Shown: positions 13,101 to 26,836 of the stretch, one piece after another
Layout: every line of letters begins with the position of its first letter
Numbering within the stretch: position 1 is the first letter of the stretch
Assembly: GCF_000165425.1 (NCBI RefSeq)
Contig: NW_001799544.1
Location: forward strand, 248,001 to 312,000
Length of the DNA: 64,000 bases
From: Paramecium tetraurelia
Lineage: Eukaryota > Ciliophora > Oligohymenophorea > Peniculida > Parameciidae
Direction: 5' to 3'
Position numbers and translations under genes: made by a program
The notes under the pieces: model-generated
Database searches by the model: none
What the model was told of the DNA's origin: nothing
The model's input: only the letters and a program-made list of their open reading frames with translations

Positions 13101-15198
13101 TATGAAGATCCAGATAATATGTTTTTTGATTAAAAGGATGTTATTAAAGAATTCAATAAAAAATTAGCAGAGGATCCCAAATATGTTTTACCTGAGGGTT
13201 ACAAAACATAGAAGGAAGAGATTATCAAATTTAATTATGCATTTGAATTTGAAGATTCAAACACAATTGCTTATTCCATTTTGGATGATATTGTTTTCAA
13301 AGTTTGCAATTGTCATATAATTGAACCTATAACCTCTAAAGAATTCTAACTTGTATGCAGACCCAATATGTTGGGGTATGTGGAATCCAAAGTTAAATAA
13401 AATTATGAGAAAGATCATTATATGGAATAAAAAAATAAAACTACGATGAAATAAACTTAAGTTGCATAATCATTACCAAATCTGCCAACTCAACCAAAGA
13501 GAAATTTAGAAATAGAACCTTTTAGACAATATGGTTTGGGAATCAAATTGGAATTGGCTAAGATACCATTTAATTAACCCAAATAACGATTATTAGTTGA
13601 ACAGGTAGCTGATGTTTTGGAAGACATGATATTTGCTGTTGAAAACAATTAAAAAACTATTACAAGAAAATGGAATATTCTTAATAAGGTGTAGTAGGAT
13701 AAATTGGATGAGAAAAAGAAGGAGGATGAGGAAGCTAAATTGAGAGATGAAAAAATACAAAAAAATCATGAATAAGCTAAAGCCAAATTGGAGAAATTGA
13801 AGAAGGACAGATAATAAAAATAAAAGGAAGAGGAAGCCAAAGCTGCTAAGAAGGATCCGAAGAAAATTCGTTAAGAAGAAAAGCAAAAGGAATAAGAAGC
13901 ATATTTGAAATAGTAAAAAGATAAAATTGCTTAAAAATAAAAAGAAGAAGAGTAAGAGAGAATCAAAAGAGAATTATTAGAGAAGAAATAGAGAGCAGAA
14001 GAGATCTAGAAAAAGAAGGAAGATTTCAAATTATTTAATCAAAAGAAGATTGAATAATATGGAGAAATCTTTAAGGCTGAACAAATTAAAATATAAATGG
14101 CTGCTGAAGAAAGAAAAAAAATGGAAATTGATCATTAGAAAATGCATGAGGCTCTTTATAAAAATATTGAAAAGAAAGGTGAACAAATTAAAGTCAAAGA
14201 AAAGGGAACAAGTGAATTGATTGTCAAATTATTTAGACATCAAACTTATTAAACCATTTTCACTAATAATAACTTTAGATTAAGTTATTTATACGAATTA
14301 TTGCAATTGGAATATTATAAATCTATTGAAATGATTGATTTTAAATAGATCCCATTAAAGTTATGGATGTGGTTTGGAGATAGATTCAGAATCTATCCAG
14401 ACATCATATCTCAGATTGAATTCATTAGGGTCTTTAATGCAATCACATACAGATCTAATGAGATACCAGCGTCCTTAGATTATGTTGAATTTCTAGAAGC
14501 ACTCTTTCGAATTAGTATAAAAGGATATGAATTTTTCAATAAACTAGCAAAAAGCATCAAAGAACCCAAACCTTAAAAATAAGATAATTAGGAGTTGCCT
14601 TAAGATTAATCTCCAATCAAAAGAACCTAATAGACCCAAGAGTTTATGCTCAAAAGAATAAAGGAGGTATAGTCAGAATAGGAGAAACGATTAGAAGCAG
14701 CAAAAAAGGAATTAGAAGAAAAAAAGAAGATGGATAAGGAAGCACTGATTTTAGATAATTATTAAGCATTAAATGATATTATGGGAACAGACAATATTTC
14801 AGGATAAAATTATAATGATTAAACCTTGGATGCACTTATTACTTATTTGGCATTACCAAATGACAAAACTGGTATTGAGTTGAGATTCAGATATTTGATG
14901 GAAGTGGAAGCTAAGAAGAAACCTAATAAAGTGAGAAAACAGGGTAATCAATTAATTTTATTTGTTTAGAGGCATCTAAAAGATTAGAGGAAGATGTCAA
15001 TCAATGGAAAGAGATTAAAACAGTGGAGTAAAATAGACAGCCTATTTTATCAAGTATTAATATTGTTTGATATTGCTAGAGAAATCAAATTTTAAGTAAA
15101 GTCAGTAAAAGCCTAAAGAATAATAAGAACCAATACTACCTTAGAATAACGAGGAAAATTAAGATTAAGAATAAGAATAAGAATAGTAGGATAATTGA
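10131..15198 (+). CDS. Large CH-domain coiled-coil protein, likely ciliary
   Basis: About 1,654 residues. The N-terminus (ENLYNWLCSLKVLP ... GIAFGQLLKEIV) fits a calponin-homology domain of the CH_2 / sperm-protein (SPEF1/SPATA4-like) type, which binds microtubules. A long helical, ARM-like region follows to about residue 800. Next comes a segment with EF-hand-like helices but no clear Ca-binding loop, then a long Lys/Glu/Gln coiled coil (about 13680-14200), a second globular part and a Gln/Glu-rich tail. Four introns lie at 10301-10325, 11595-11620, 14944-14969 and 15054-15079; with them the exons sum to a multiple of three. An axonemal role is inferred from the CH type and coiled coils. No exact orthologue is recognised. 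Confidence 0.8.
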
Positions 15199-15459
15199 TT
15201 AGTATAAATTATTAATTTTAATTAAAATATTAAGTTTAATGTGCCTTCAACATTAAATTTAATTATAAGAATTTATTGACTTCTTAAATTTATCAAATTT
15301 TCTAATTAAGTTATATGTCAAGCAACAATTTTTTAAATGATTTCAATATATAAAAGATTCCTTAATTTTCTTATTACTTCCCAAAATATTAACTCTTATT
15401 GATAAATAAATCGAATGGGTATTTTAATAATTAAATTTAGCAAATCATAAAAAAAATCT

Positions 15460-15735
15460 ATGGGATGTATTCAAAATAAGGGTCCAAGCGTAGAAATTAC
15501 TATAATTATATTGAGTCCTCCTCTTTGTGATTCGCCTTCAAATGAATTTACTCTTAAACCGTATCACAATGACTAATTTCCTGCTGCTCGTTTGCCTACT
15601 AACACATCAGTTCATTGCTTTCATACAGAATACATTTAATAAAAAGGATTGGCTTGGTCCTAAAGGTGTTAAACAGTGATAGATGGGCAGGAATCATATA
15701 ATAGCCAACCCTCTAATAGCTGTCCATACTTTTGA
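15460..15735 (+). CDS. Small protein with N-terminal MGC lipidation motif
   Basis: Uninterrupted frame of 91 codons from ATG 15460 to TGA 15733. It begins MGCIQNKGPS, the pattern of N-myristoylation on Gly2 plus palmitoylation on Cys3, so the product is probably anchored to the cytosolic face of a membrane. The rest is Pro/Ser/Thr-rich without a known domain. A similar start (MGCVNTK) is found in the gene at 17949, on the other side of the CK1 kinase. A 26-nt GT...AG stretch inside the frame (after codon 10) would bring a stop if removed, so no intron is assumed. The short length keeps confidence moderate. Confidence 0.55.
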
Positions 15736-15993
15736 TATTGATTTAGATAATTTTTATTATTTTTTTATATAATTAAATTTGGCATAAGAACTATTGTCAC
15801 GAGAACTTGAGGAGAAGCCTTGGGGGAGAGATTTGAAATCTTTTTCAAAAATATATAAATAAATCGTAAAAATCAACTTTCCCAATCGAATAAAAAGAAT
15901 GGTTTTTTCAGTTTTTTTTTTAAACTTCAATGAATCAGTGTCTATTACTTAATAATTTGATTAAGTTAAATAATTAAATATATTTCTTTTCTG

Positions 15994-17502
15994 ATGCAAG
16001 ATTTTAAACCTGGAGATATAATTGCTGAGGATTATCAAATTTTGAGTTTATTATCGCAAGGTTCATTTGGAAAAGTGTATTTGGGCAGATCATAATCGAT
16101 GAATCTGAAAGTGGCGATAAAAGTTGAAAAGAGTGAAGTTTCCTACTTTAATAGTTTGAATCAGGAAGTATAACTATAAACTATGAGAAACATAGGTCGA
16201 AGTTCTGAAACTCTTGTTAGATGTTCCATAAGTACCTAAAATTTATTGGTTTGGATAAGAGATGAATCTAAAAATTATGATACAAAACCTTTTAGGCAAG
16301 GATTTGACTCACTATTATAAGAAGCTTAAAAAGTTTTCGTACGAATGTGTCTGTAACATAGCTTATCAAATGATTAGCATTTTGGAATAAATTCATGCAA
16401 GGTAGAAAATTTCAACTAATACAAAATTTAGAAATATTATACACAGAGATTTGAAGCCAGAAAATATCCTTGGAGCATCTCTTTCAGACAAAATTTATTT
16501 AATAGATTTTGGTATAGCAAAGAATCTTTAATAGAACAAAAAGAGCAAAGAGAAAATTTCTTTCATAGGCACTTCAAGATATGCAAGTTTGGCAGCACAT
16601 TTAGGTAAAGAGCAAAACAGAAAAGATGACCTTGAGTCTTTGGGTTATATTCTAATATATTTTCTCAATGGTTAATTACCTTGGATGAATATTGAAAAGC
16701 AAGACAGTGAAAGAATAGAAAAAATTGGTCTTTTGAAACAAGACATCTCTCCTGAAGAATTATGTGAAAACTTGCCATCTCAAATATTAAAGTGATTTTC
16801 TTCATTTATTCTTAGTATAGGTATATGAAATATGTCAAAGGATTATCTGTTAAAGTCAAGCCCAACTATATATAATTGAAAGATTTATTTAAAGTAGAAA
16901 GTTAAAATGATGCTATGCCTTTTGATTGGAACAAAAAGGTAAGAATGAGCAAGAGAATGTAGTCAAATAAATCCATAAAATCATCTAAATCTGCAAAAGT
17001 ATTTAATAAATCAAAATCCTAATTTCATAAAACTTAAAATAACATCCAACAAGAATCATCATAGAAATTAATTAATTAACCTTTAACACCCATTTAGAAA
17101 TAACATCAAACCTTTGTGTACCCTGATTAAAACGATAAAACACTTTATCATTCAAGTGATGATAATTAACAATAAAATAGCATAAGTGATTAGAACAAAG
17201 AAAAAGAAAGCATCAAAGTAGGATATTCAATAAGTTATGAACCATCTAAATTTTCAAGATATTCAATACATAATAAAAGTCCAATATTGCAGTAATAAAG
17301 GGAAAGAGCAAGAGTCTCAACTTTAGACGCAAATCCTCAAGATTACTTTATAATGAATTTTTAAACTGAATAACAGCTATAGGAATTTGAGAATTAGGAT
17401 TTAGGACTCAAATATGATATGCTATACTATTAATCAATTCTTTACAATCACAAAAACCCAATCCTAGAATTTAAAGTAAGTAAATGCCATATTTTTGATT
17501 GA
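15994..17502 (+). CDS. Casein kinase 1 family Ser/Thr kinase
   Basis: 473 residues. The kinase domain starts near residue 15 with a Gly loop ([11 protein letters not shown]) and VAIKVEK. The catalytic loop is [10 protein letters not shown] (about residue 130), then [14 protein letters not shown] and the CK1 helix [14 protein letters not shown] with LPW. Typical CK1 end motifs FxVE and FDWNK follow. CK1 enzymes phosphorylate primed Ser/Thr sites; this one has the large ciliate CK1 family as closest kin. The ~170-residue tail is low in complexity (Lys/Ser then Gln/Asn-rich). Introns are 16168-16195, 16402-16431 and 16792-16820; the third restores the CK1 end motif. All catalytic residues are present, so it should be active. 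Confidence 0.9.
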
Positions 17503-17948
17503 ATATTTTTGTTTAAAAATGTTTTCTTCTCATTAAACATTTTAGAAGATAAATCAATCACTTTATTCAAAATTATCTATTATTTATAATTATAATATTT
17601 ATGACATTTATATGGAATTTTAGATTATCAAATAAAAAATTCACATGAATCATATTTGATGATGAGATTTTGGGATTAATTTAAGATGATTCCCCGTTAT
17701 AAGATATTAAAAGAAAGAATAGTTCAGCTCTTAAGTATTAAATTTGTGTTAAATTGTTAATTACGAAATTGATAATTTAGTTATTTCGCAAAACGCTTAT
17801 CAGAAGTTTAATCTTAACTCAAATCTGACATTCGTTTATTTGCTAATGCCTAATTTATGTATACTGATAAAAAATAATGAATAATTATATTTTGTCAGAT
17901 TTATAAGTCTCAATTTTATTAGTTTGAAATTAATATTTAAAATAAATA
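17503..17948. other. Intergenic, no gene assigned
   Basis: 446 bp of AT-rich sequence between two plus-strand genes. It should contain the CK1 3' end and the promoter of the next gene. No supported frame, RNA or repeat was seen. Confidence 0.5.
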
Positions 17949-18381
17949 ATGGGCTGCGTGAATACTAAAACTTCTCTAAAATCTTAACCTCAATCAACAA
18001 CAAAGACTTAGATACAAATATAGTCAAATACTCAAGATGAAAGTCCTTACGTGATTAAGAAGAACCCAATATTCCAAAGAAGGGCTTCCTCAAAATCCAT
18101 CGTTAGTCCTTTACAAACTGCCTCTTTCGTCCACAGAAATAAGTGAGCCATAAACTTAGAATGATCTTTCTTTATTTTACAAACCTAAATCTATAAATAT
18201 AGAATTCTTTATATATTAACCATCCATAAAATATGCGAAAGTTCTAAATGTGCTTAACCATTCTCTAAAAGATAAATCGAATAATTTTAAAGTGAGCTTA
18301 AGAAGATCAGTTATAAAACGTGGAACCAAATACTAATTTTATATTTTGAGTGAGTTTAAATTACGGTTCACTATAAGTTGA
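17949..18381 (+). CDS. Small MGC-start protein, probable lipid-anchored
   Basis: Starts MGCVNTKTSLKSQ, fitting myristoylation at Gly2 and palmitoylation at Cys3. The first exon is Ser/Thr/Gln/Lys-rich. Without splicing it stops at TGA 18144 after 65 residues. A 31-nt GT...TAG intron (18129-18159) opens a frame to TGA 18379-18381 with a basic C-terminal half (KPKSINIEFF ... SLRRSVIKR), giving 133 residues and a correct exon sum. I favour the spliced form, although the intron begins GTCC rather than the usual GTA. The function is unknown. It resembles the gene at 15460 only in its first residues. Confidence 0.55.
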
Positions 18382-18484
18382 TAGATAATAAAATAATATT
18401 ACGATGTATCTATATTCATCAAAAATAATTTATGTAAATCTCTAGCTTTTTCTTTTTTATTTCCTTAAGTCAATTACTTGCTTT

Positions 18485-18703
18485 TCAATCTATGTATCCA
18501 CCTATTACAATTTGAATAGGAATTGCAATTCCTTTGAAGATGAACAGTGCTCCAATCACAGTCAAAAATAAAACAGCAAATTCAAAATTTAGTGCTTCTG
18601 CTGTAGTGAAAGTTCTATAATTTTATTACAGATTTAAAGTGTCATCTAAGTCTTAGGCTGTTTCTAATTTAGCATTATTGATAATTATGGTCAATTTCTT
18701 CAT
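18485..18703 (-). CDS. Small single-pass membrane protein, 72 aa
   Basis: ATG 18703 to TGA 18485 without intron. The first 40 residues are polar (KLETAQDLDDTL). One hydrophobic helix follows (FEFAVLFLTVIGALFIFKGI), then a short tail ending GGYID. Size and layout suggest a small tail-anchored or single-pass membrane protein. No family is recognised. It is convergent with the MGC gene (103 bp apart) and divergent from the AGC kinase, whose start lies under 30 bp away. Confidence 0.6.
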
Positions 18704-18731
18704 AAGATCTAAAATTATATATAGTGGGTCT

Positions 18732-21158
<2,427 letters not shown>

Positions 21159-21162
<4 letters not shown>

Positions 21163-21787
21163 AATAAAACTAAATTAAAATCGGTATTATTGGTGGATCA
21201 TTTGATCCTCCTACAATTGGTCATTTATTAATGATAGCTGAATTAATAAACTAAAACATCTTATAGAAAATAATTTTGGTACCATGTGGTAATAGAAAAG
21301 ATAAATAATTAACAGATGGATTACACAGATATAAAATGCTCTAATTGCTGGTAGAAAGTATTTGAATATTTAATGAGCTAAAGATTAATTAAAAAATATA
21401 GATTCAGTTTTCATTGATGATTATGAATTATAAAATGGATAATTGGTGCCAACATATTACTTGTTATAAAAACTGAGGGAGAAATATTAAAATGTTCATT
21501 TTGTAATTGGCAGTGATTTAGTAAATACCTTACCTAATTGGGTTGAGGGCTAAAAGTTGATTGCAGAAACTAATTTTATCATTCTCAATAGAAGTTCACA
21601 TAAAATTGAGTAAATTACAAATCTACCTCCAAAATATGAATTGGTTTAAAATTTTGAATACGGAATTAGCTCCACTGAAATTAGGAAACGGATCAAGAAT
21701 TCTAAAACTGAATATTTAGATTGTTTAGGTGTATTAACACCTGAAATCATCGAATACATTAAAGTAAATAATTTATATCGATCATGA
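21159..21787 (+). CDS. NMNAT: Nicotinamide-nucleotide adenylyltransferase, bacterial NadD-like
   Basis: 202 residues. It joins NMN or nicotinate mononucleotide with ATP to make NAD or its acid form, the last step of NAD synthesis. The N-terminal nucleotidyltransferase motif reads GGSFDPPTIGH at about residue 12, with Thr for the first His of HxGH, as also seen in eukaryotic NMNATs. Later come VIGSDLVNTLPNW and ISSTEIRKRI, the conserved ISxTxxR signature. The overall look is closer to bacterial NadD than to animal NMNAT. A 20-nt intron (21358-21377) restores the frame. No other Met precedes the GGSFDPP motif, so ATG 21159 must be the start; it overlaps the kinase stop as ATGA. Confidence 0.85.
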
Positions 21788-21899
21788 TGAAATATATTAA
21801 TTTATATAATGATAATATGGTGCAATGAGATAATTAGATATATCAAATGTAATTTTTATAAACAATACTAACATCATCATTCAAACTATTATTATCTGT

Positions 21900-22649
21900 T
21901 CAAAAGTATTTTACATTTTATCCAAAGCTTGCCAGTTCTTTATAGTATCTATTAAATAAAGTATCAACATGCTTTGTCTTTTCCTCATATTGTTGGTTGA
22001 TCTGAGATTTTTAGATACACCTTTTAACATGATTGATTGTAAATTATTCAATTTTTTGTAAAATTGGTTTTTGTATATTAGTTAGATTTTGCAATAACTT
22101 TCCTTTACCTACTAAATCATCAAGAAAAGCCTAAAATGTAAAATGAAATTGTTTATCATTTTTTATAAATTTGTTAATCAAAGTATTCGTAAGCTGTAAT
22201 TCTTCAAACTAATCTCTTAAGTTCTTGCATTTGGTTAAAACTAAATTAAGTGCATTACTCAAATCAACAGGGTCACTTCCTTCTAATTATAATTATGTAT
22301 TAGGTTTCAAAGGTTTGATTGAACCTTATCTTAATGAGGCCCTTCTGAAAACATTACTTTATTCAGTAGCTTCTTCAGTCGGTTTATTGATGGTCTATTT
22401 CATAGAAACTATGCGATTCTATGTTTAAGCATTGGATTTAAACGTCGGCTTTTTAATTATAGTAATTTTAGTATGCTAAGTTTTTGATGTTTCTCCACCA
22501 GGAGAGTTTTTTCCACTCAAAGTAGAATCATTAATTTTATTTTCCTCCGCTTCTAAATTAATCCTAGAATCACCCAATTTTTTTAGTTCTTTAATTGTTT
22601 TAACTGTTGTAGATTATATAATGTTCTAATCAATACTAGGTTAATACAT
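21900..22649 (-). CDS. Hypothetical helical protein, 249 aa
   Basis: Single uninterrupted frame from ATG 22649 to TGA 21900. The first 110 residues are polar and probably disordered (KNSPGGETSK). The remaining 140 are amphipathic helix with coiled-coil character (NLVLTKCKNLRDQFEELQ, then QKPILQKIEQF). There is no membrane helix or catalytic motif, and I do not recognise the family. It is convergent with the NMNAT gene (112 bp apart). Confidence 0.65.
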
Positions 22650-22923
22650 TAATTAAAATTTAATTAATTCAATTATATGTGTAAATATGTAAAAAAATCG
22701 ACATATATTTGATCAATTCTTTAAATAGTCTCTAAATTTAAAATGAATAAATGAAATTTTTTAGAATTCGTAATAATTTATTATTTAATTATATACTCAA
22801 AATAATATCAGAATTATTAATAAAATTATCATTGTTTTAATTGAAATTGTTTAAAATAAATATCATGATTTATTATCTATAAGATTTAATCCTGATAAAG
22901 TTTGAAATTTTATTTATTATTTT

Positions 22924-23235
22924 ATGGAGAAAAAGTCTTAAAAATAATTATCCTTAGATACATCATATGATGATTATAATTTAAGAGAAGATGAAGAATA
23001 CTCAGATGATGATAGAGGAAAATCAAAAAAGTTGGATTTCAGAAGCAAGCAAACGAAAAAACTAGAGAAACAATTAATAAAATTAGATAAAGTGTAGAAC
23101 TCCTAGCAACCAGTGAGCATGGAAATATACTATTTACTTAAATTCTAATAGAACTTAATTTATTAAGTTACAAGTCTTCACACCAGAATTATGAGAATAA
23201 TTGAGAACTAGTTTGATTATTCCACGTTATTATGA
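22924..23235 (+). CDS. Hypothetical acidic/basic helical protein, 103 aa
   Basis: ATG 22924 to TGA 23233. The protein has an acidic stretch (LREDEEYSDDDRG), then a Lys-rich segment and a helical C-terminus (LLKFQQNLIYQVTSLHTRI). No intron is needed. No domain is recognised. It is divergent from the gene at 21900-22649 with 274 bp between starts. Confidence 0.5.
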
Positions 23236-23940
23236 TTAATAGATTAATATTATAATGCCATTTTCAATTTTATAATTCTCCAAAGTAATTGATTTTGTGT
23301 ATTGTTATATTTAGTTGATAATTAACTTCAATTTAAAAGGCCTAACAACTCTTGGTATCTAAGTAACATAAACTTGATTCCAAATATTTTAATTTTAATC
23401 ATCTAAATATTTTCATAATACAAGGTTCAATAAATTTTACTAAACAAATCATATTCGTAATCATCATTACTTTTGAATGGTTTTAGAGTTTCAATTATAT
23501 CTATTTTTGATTAACAAATATTATAAACATAATCAACAAAATCATAAAACTCATCTATAAATAAAACCTAGCCAAACTTATTGAATTAAATACACTGCCG
23601 ATAAAGATTTTACAAGCAATATACTGAAATGAATAAATTCTTAAACCTTAGATTATTAATTGAGTAATTTTAGTTTTTATCTTGTTACAAAGGAGTCTTC
23701 TTCAAAGATATTTGCTAAAGAACAACATAAGCCTATAAGCATTATCCTTGACTCCGTGATTTAATGGCAAAGCTGTTTTGGAAAGAGCTGATCCTAAAAC
23801 TATTCAAAGAATAGCAATTTGTTTTTTTAAATCTACTATTGTTAGAATTCATTTAAATTTCTTAGTGCAGAATTGCCTTTGAAGAATCATCTAATTCTAG
23901 AATGTAAAATACATAGATCCATTAATTATATTAATTAAAA
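23236..23940. other. 705-bp region, possible gene relic
   Basis: No frame with a start, splice sites and stop could be supported. Around 23660-23900 both strands show short protein-like stretches (for example GKAVLERADPKTIQRIAIC on plus, broken by TGA). This could be a degraded host gene or chance. No repeats or RNA genes were seen. Confidence 0.3.
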
Positions 23941-24361
23941 TCAGTTTGAGTTACTACTATATTGGAATCTAAACTGATCAAGAACTTGACCAATTTTATC
24001 CTGATTCATCACCATGCCATGTTTGATCTTCATGTGTTACATCAATGAACCCTCAGATCCATAGGATTTATTACAATTAGAGATTGTGCATACATGACTT
24101 CTAGGAATTTCAACAGCACTTCTCCTATTCCTTTTCCGTTTATCCTCCAGTGATATATCACTCTCTTAGTCCTCTAAAACTTAGAATTTTTACAATTTAG
24201 ACTTAATCTCATTTTTTTCCTAGTTCACCCTTTCTAACTAATTCTAAATACTAATTATTTACATAAGAATGTAAAACAATATTGTAGTAATATAGCCTAA
24301 TTGATTCCTTATAATAGTCAATTGGTCCCTGATCCTATTCAAAATTCTCGCTTTAGTCCAT
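23941..24361 (-). CDS. C2H2 zinc-finger protein, 131 aa
   Basis: ATG 24361, TGA 23941; a 25-nt intron (24238-24262) joins two exons in frame. The N-terminus (DQGPIDYYKESIRLYYYN) leads to a coiled coil (LERVNQEKNEIKSKLQKF), then an acidic and basic linker. One TFIIIA-type finger follows: C-x4-C with CTISNCNKSYG and the H-x4-H end HMKIKH. A short tail ends after the finger. A single finger behind a coiled coil suggests a dimeric nucleic-acid-binding protein. I believe there are relatives of this layout in Paramecium, from memory only. Confidence 0.75.
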
Positions 24362-25341
24362 TCTGAAATACTTTTTTTTTTTATTAATGAATCTAATTTA
24401 TATGTTTTTTTAAAACCTTAGCAAATTTTCGAATAAATAATTAATTGTATTGTTTGCCACAAAGTAAACTGAAAAAAATATGGTTCTTATTTCTTTTTGA
24501 AACAGTTCCTTCCACTCATATATCAATTGCCCTGTAGCTGCAAACCCAAAATTTAGTATATCCACAACATTCCCACCTTTAGAATAGCATCATTATCAGA
24601 CAAATAAAAAAATTCTCTAAACCTTCTATTTCTTATAAACAAGCAAAGTTAATCTGTTTCCTAGAAATATCAATCAACGTTAATGGAAAGCTAACATCAT
24701 TCTCTTTTTCCTCTCAAATACTGCTATTTATGAATAATTGAGTAAGTCGAAATTTTATCTATATAATTGTGAATTCGTACATATTACAAATGATATTCAG
24801 AGTTCCTATCCCAATAGGATTCAAACATACTTTATTTGAATATTATTTCTTTTACTCATTTGTGGAAATTTTTACCTCAAATTTATAATTATAAAATGTA
24901 AACATATAAAGAATTTTAACTAATGATAAGCAAGCATTCATATATATCATGAAATATTTTAAAGAACATTTATTTAAGTTAAAAATAATTTAAACTCTCT
25001 AAAAGGGCTAAAAATATAGTATTTGGAAATATTGATCAAATAATCTATGAAATCATATTTATGGAGAAAACCCAACGTTGTTAAGCAATTCATAAAATTA
25101 CTAATATCCGATCATAAAATGATTTTGCAAACAATATGGAATATTAGAATTATATTAAATAGTGAACAAATATAGTTTTTTTGTGTATTTCTTTGAATAT
25201 GCCTCCAAATCCAATAACCTGTCTTAAGAATGAGTTATTTAATTTCTACTTTCAAATTTGATTGTTCATTCAAATAAATTAATGTATTATTCTTACACTA
25301 TACATCTGTAAATAATATTAATTATATACGTAATTAAATTG
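24362..25341. other. 980-bp intergenic between divergent genes
   Basis: AT-rich stretch upstream of both the zinc-finger gene and the coiled-coil gene at 25342, so it holds both promoters. A minus-strand open stretch near 24400-24560 (FGFAATGQLIYEWKELFQ) looks protein-like but has no start. No gene is called. Confidence 0.4.
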
Positions 25342-26753
25342 ATGTCTAACACCATCTATTCTTTATAAGAGTTTAGAAACTTAGATGTTAATAGCATGAT
25401 CTAAGCATATGATTAAGGCCTATAACATATTAATGAACTCTAAATTTAAATTGAGCAATTAGAGAAAAGTGCAATCGATATCATAGTTGAAAAAGATTAG
25501 ATGATAGAACAATTAGAATTACAATTGCAACACTCTTCCAGAAGACCCAGTCTAAACAATCAAGAAGAAGTGAGTCAATATAAGAAGTAACTAATTTTAG
25601 TTCATTCTAGTCATATTTAGGAATTGTAAACTAGATTGGAACATCTGCAAACCAAACATTATGAATAGTTGTAAGAATAAGAAAAAGTGTGGAACTAATA
25701 TTTATTAGATTAAATTGCATAGAATGAATTTACAGTGGATCAAAAATTAAAGAGTCATTTAGAATAAATATTTATCTTAGAAGATAAAATAAACAAGCTA
25801 GAGAATGAAGTAAAACATTGATTTTAAGGTAGTTAGAAATTAAGGAAAACATGCACATCTCTTTAATAAATTAAAATAAACAATTTAAAGAAAGTAATTC
25901 TAAATTGGAAGAAATTCAAATTACCTAAAATAGATAAATACTTAGATTGCAAATAGAAATTGAGTAATTACAATCCAACAACTGCAAAGAAAAAGATCAA
26001 TTTTTAGAGTAAATTAATGTAATAGATTTTTCATTAATATAGAATAATAATTAAGAACTTTAGGAATTGTTATCTCAGACTTCTTCATTCAAAATCTAAA
26101 ATCAGAAATTAAATAATCAAAATAAGATCTACACTAGTACGATCAATGAGTTGATGGTAAAGAAAGCAGAGTTAGAATTACTTATTTAGACATAAAAATA
26201 TGAGAAATAAGAGTCAATTGGAAATGGCAAAACAGGAGCATTCTCCTCAATTGATTAATAAGGAGACAATCATTATATTAGAGAAGACATCAACACAACA
26301 GCATTTGATATCAATGAAGATGAGATCAAATAAGAGTTGGCATCTTTCTAATTTGATGAGAACAATGTTAATTTTAATCATTTAAAAAAAAGCCATTCTA
26401 ATTATTCTTTTCATTCAGAGAAAAAAGATCCTACTGAATTAGAAAACCATCTCAAAAATTCAATAAAAACAATTAGATAATTAAATGCTTAAGTGCAATT
26501 ACTAACTTAACAAATAAAAATCTAGAAAAGATAAAGCTTGAATTAAAAAAACGCTAAAGAATACTTAAATATTATGGAGTAGAACTACAAAAATTCAGTC
26601 TAATTGAAATAAGAGTAAATGAAGACTTTAGAAGACAAGTTAACAATATAAAATTAAGAAATAGTGTATTTAAAACAAAAAGTAAAATAGTATACTCAAA
26701 AACTCATAAAATATAACAAAAGATTAATCAATAACAATAACTAAAGCAAATGA
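25342..26753 (+). CDS. Long coiled-coil protein, 462 aa
   Basis: ATG 25342, TGA 26751; one 23-nt intron (25810-25832). Nearly the whole protein is a Gln/Glu/Leu coiled coil (LQIQIEQLEKSAIDII, then LEHLQTKHYEQLQEQEKVW), with a more polar acidic break near the middle (DINEDEIKQELASF). There is no globular domain or membrane segment. Such proteins often belong to basal bodies or the cortex in ciliates, but nothing here proves that. It ends 83 bp from the convergent proline-rich gene. Confidence 0.75.
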
Positions 26754-26836
26754 ACTTTATTCATACTTAATCTATAAATTGGGTAGGATTATTGCTATCT
26801 ATATTTTTTATATCTGGTAATATTAATATCTAAAAT

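Noticed and set aside
26200-26385. Separate short gene inside the coiled-coil gene
   Set aside because: The main frame is open through the whole region and has coiled-coil periodicity.
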